This document shows positions 62,780 through 64,000 of a stretch of 64,000 nt of DNA, in pieces; position 1 is the first letter of the stretch, and every line of letters begins with the position of its first letter. Origin of the DNA: Stieleria marina (GTDB taxonomy: Bacteria > Planctomycetota > Planctomycetia > Pirellulales > Pirellulaceae); the NCBI GenBank assembly GCA_007741555.1, contig CP036526.1:4340001-4404000 (forward strand), in the 5' to 3' direction. The translations under genes and the position numbers were made by a program. Under the pieces are notes generated by a model. The model was not told the origin of the DNA. It did no database searches and saw only the letters and a program-made list of their open reading frames with translations.

Positions 62780-63577
62780 CTAGGCGTTTTCGACCAAGTC
62801 GCGGGGCGTAAAACGACGCTGTGGCAGCGTGTTGCTACTCGATTGGGTGCTCGCAAGGAGCCAGCTTCGTAGTCGATCATTGGGCGATGATCCACCTGAA
62901 GCCGCCGCCGTCATTTCCACTGCGGTTCCGCGCGACCTACGTTTAGGTGCGGGGACCGACATGCGACCGCCGCCAGCACTACCGCCGGTGCCGTGCGCCG
63001 AATCAATTCGATTGATCGTGCCGTTGGAACCGATCGCGTCGTGTGACACGTCGGCCTGACCGGCACTTACCAATCGCGAAGAAACCAAGCAGGCTTCCAC
63101 GCGATGAATCTTCAACGCACGATCAACTCGACGCCAAAGATCAGCATGTTGGACGTCAATGCGACGCCCAAAGTGTTCCCAGATAAAACCGTTCTGTCGC
63201 CACCGGGGGAGGGAATCCGAAAGGGATCGGATCAGGTAGCGATTATTACTAAGCAACGTCACCGATGACGCTCCTTCGATTGCTTCAAGCCCGCGGACGG
63301 CGGCCAGGAGCGTCAGGCGATTCAAGTCACCTGTCTCTTGGTCTTCGGCATCCAGGACGGGCTGGCCGTCAGCTGTCTCCAATGCAAAACGCCAGAATCC
63401 ATCGGTCAACGTCGTCGATCGAGCTTCGCAGACGAGCAGCAGTTCGCTGCGTACGGTCGCGGCCGAATTCGAGTCAGTGGAATCAATGGCGTCCGGTGCA
63501 GACGCCACGGTGGGTTCGGGAATAAGGACGGGAGTCAGTTCCGATCCGTCAGGATCGAGTGGTAACGTTAGCTTCAC
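62780..63577 (-). CDS. Degenerate RNase H-fold protein
   Basis: A 265-residue protein starting at GTG 63577. Residues about 45-165 follow the RNase HI fold: LLAAVRGLEAI, LLSNNRYLIRSLSDSLPRWRQNGFIW and HADLWRRVD align with well-known blocks of RNase HI. The catalytic acids are not kept: Asp of TDG reads Glu (VCEARS), Glu of NNRMEL reads Thr (LNRLTL), and Asp of YTDSKY reads Asn (SNNRY). Nuclease activity is therefore unlikely. The last 100 residues are Ser/Gly/Arg-rich and probably disordered. It may bind nucleic acid without cutting it. Confidence 0.65.
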   Translation of the reverse strand: MKLTLPLDPDGSELTPVLIPEPTVASAPDAIDSTDSNSAATVRSELLLVCEARSTTLTDGFWRFALETADGQPVLDAEDQETGDLNRLTLLAAVRGLEAIEGASSVTLLSNNRYLIRSLSDSLPRWRQNGFIWEHFGRRIDVQHADLWRRVDRALKIHRVEACLVSSRLVSAGQADVSHDAIGSNGTINRIDSAHGTGGSAGGGRMSVPAPKRRSRGTAVEMTAAASGGSSPNDRLRSWLLASTQSSSNTLPQRRFTPRDLVENA

Positions 63578-64000
63578 GAGAATCGTATCCGGCTAGATGG
63601 TTCGGACATCGTCACTGCAAAAACGATTGCAGCAACTGTTTGGGAGGTGATCCATCACACGCGACGACGTGAATAAAGGCATGGCACGCAAACCATGCTT
63701 CATTGGTGTCGTAAGAGATGTCTCGTCAATCTTTGCCGCGCCGGAGTAGATTGACTAACAGAAAAGGTCCACCGAACTTATCAAGCGGTACTACCTGAGT
63801 CACATTCGTTGCAAACCGAACACCGCAGCGACCCAAGACGCTTTGGAACGTGGTTTTGCGGGGAAAACACGCCAGCGGTGACCTACGCCGAATGTTCAGC
63901 ACAGAAGCTACGAACCAAATGGAAGCTACGATCGGATTGATCGCCCAAGACTGATCGCCCAAGGCGGACTTCGACGTGGCACGTCACGAAAGACAGACGC
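63578..64000. other. Right-hand edge, no supported gene
   Basis: The last 420 bases hold a 78-codon minus-strand frame (63726-63962) with a hydrophobic patch, but no ribosome site or motif supports it. Any gene here would probably continue beyond the window. Confidence 0.35.

Noticed and set aside
63726-63962. 78-codon minus-strand frame at the right edge
   Set aside because: No ribosome-binding site, motif or coupling to another gene; could not be supported.

Overview
The window looks like a chromosomal segment of a planctomycete close to Rhodopirellula or another member of the Pirellulaceae. The family content supports this: an H-X9-DG/DUF1559 pseudopilin, a DUF1571 protein, two secreted sulfatases, a SHD1-like domain, giant secreted proteins with an LE-x-R-x-LL type N-terminus and a dockerin, an ECF sigma factor, and 25-bp palindromic repeats with the core GCTGGCGCTAGCCACGGGC. 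No tRNA, rRNA or CRISPR array was seen.

Bases 1-11,000 are gene-poor and accessory-like. They hold a secreted hypothetical protein, an alpha/beta hydrolase, a truncated REP-associated transposase (RAYT), an MntR/DtxR regulator with two palindromes upstream, the DUF1559 protein with a coupled membrane protein, several hypothetical genes, an intact DUF2513 gene and a broken DUF2513 copy joined to a second RAYT scar. There is also a pirin gene whose conserved Trp codon reads TGA.

Bases 11,000-32,500 are mainly membrane and envelope genes. They include a trypsin-fold protein with all three catalytic residues changed and a 10-bp repeat at its signal-peptide junction, a DUF1571 protein, a beta-lactamase-fold hydrolase, an RND/MMPL exporter, a second alpha/beta hydrolase, and a TolC-like lipoprotein. 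A minus-strand run follows (ExeA-like ATPase, hypothetical, GT2 glycosyltransferase, helix-hairpin-helix protein), then a lone trpF and an RTX metalloprotease.

Bases 32,600-38,900 hold ahcY behind a structured leader, then an intact RAYT inside REP elements amplified as a 226-bp tandem array, then parA-parB with parS-like sites, a hairpin-rich gap and an ECF sigma gene.

Bases 39,200-60,400 encode large secreted proteins: a 2,596-residue VCBS/cadherin-like/beta-helix/dockerin protein, then a same-strand cluster of sulfatase, three tandem paralogues with carboxypeptidase-regulatory-like domains (the middle one truncated), a second sulfatase and a small membrane protein. The cluster suggests processing of sulfated polysaccharide at the cell surface. 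The right end carries glgB and a degenerate RNase H-fold protein.

The strongest candidates for something new are the REP-RAYT array (stop codon inside a REP element, 226-bp amplification), the 10-bp repeat that may switch the reading frame of the inactive protease homologue, the TGA-interrupted pirin gene, and the ahcY leader. All calls come from reading the sequence; no database search was run.
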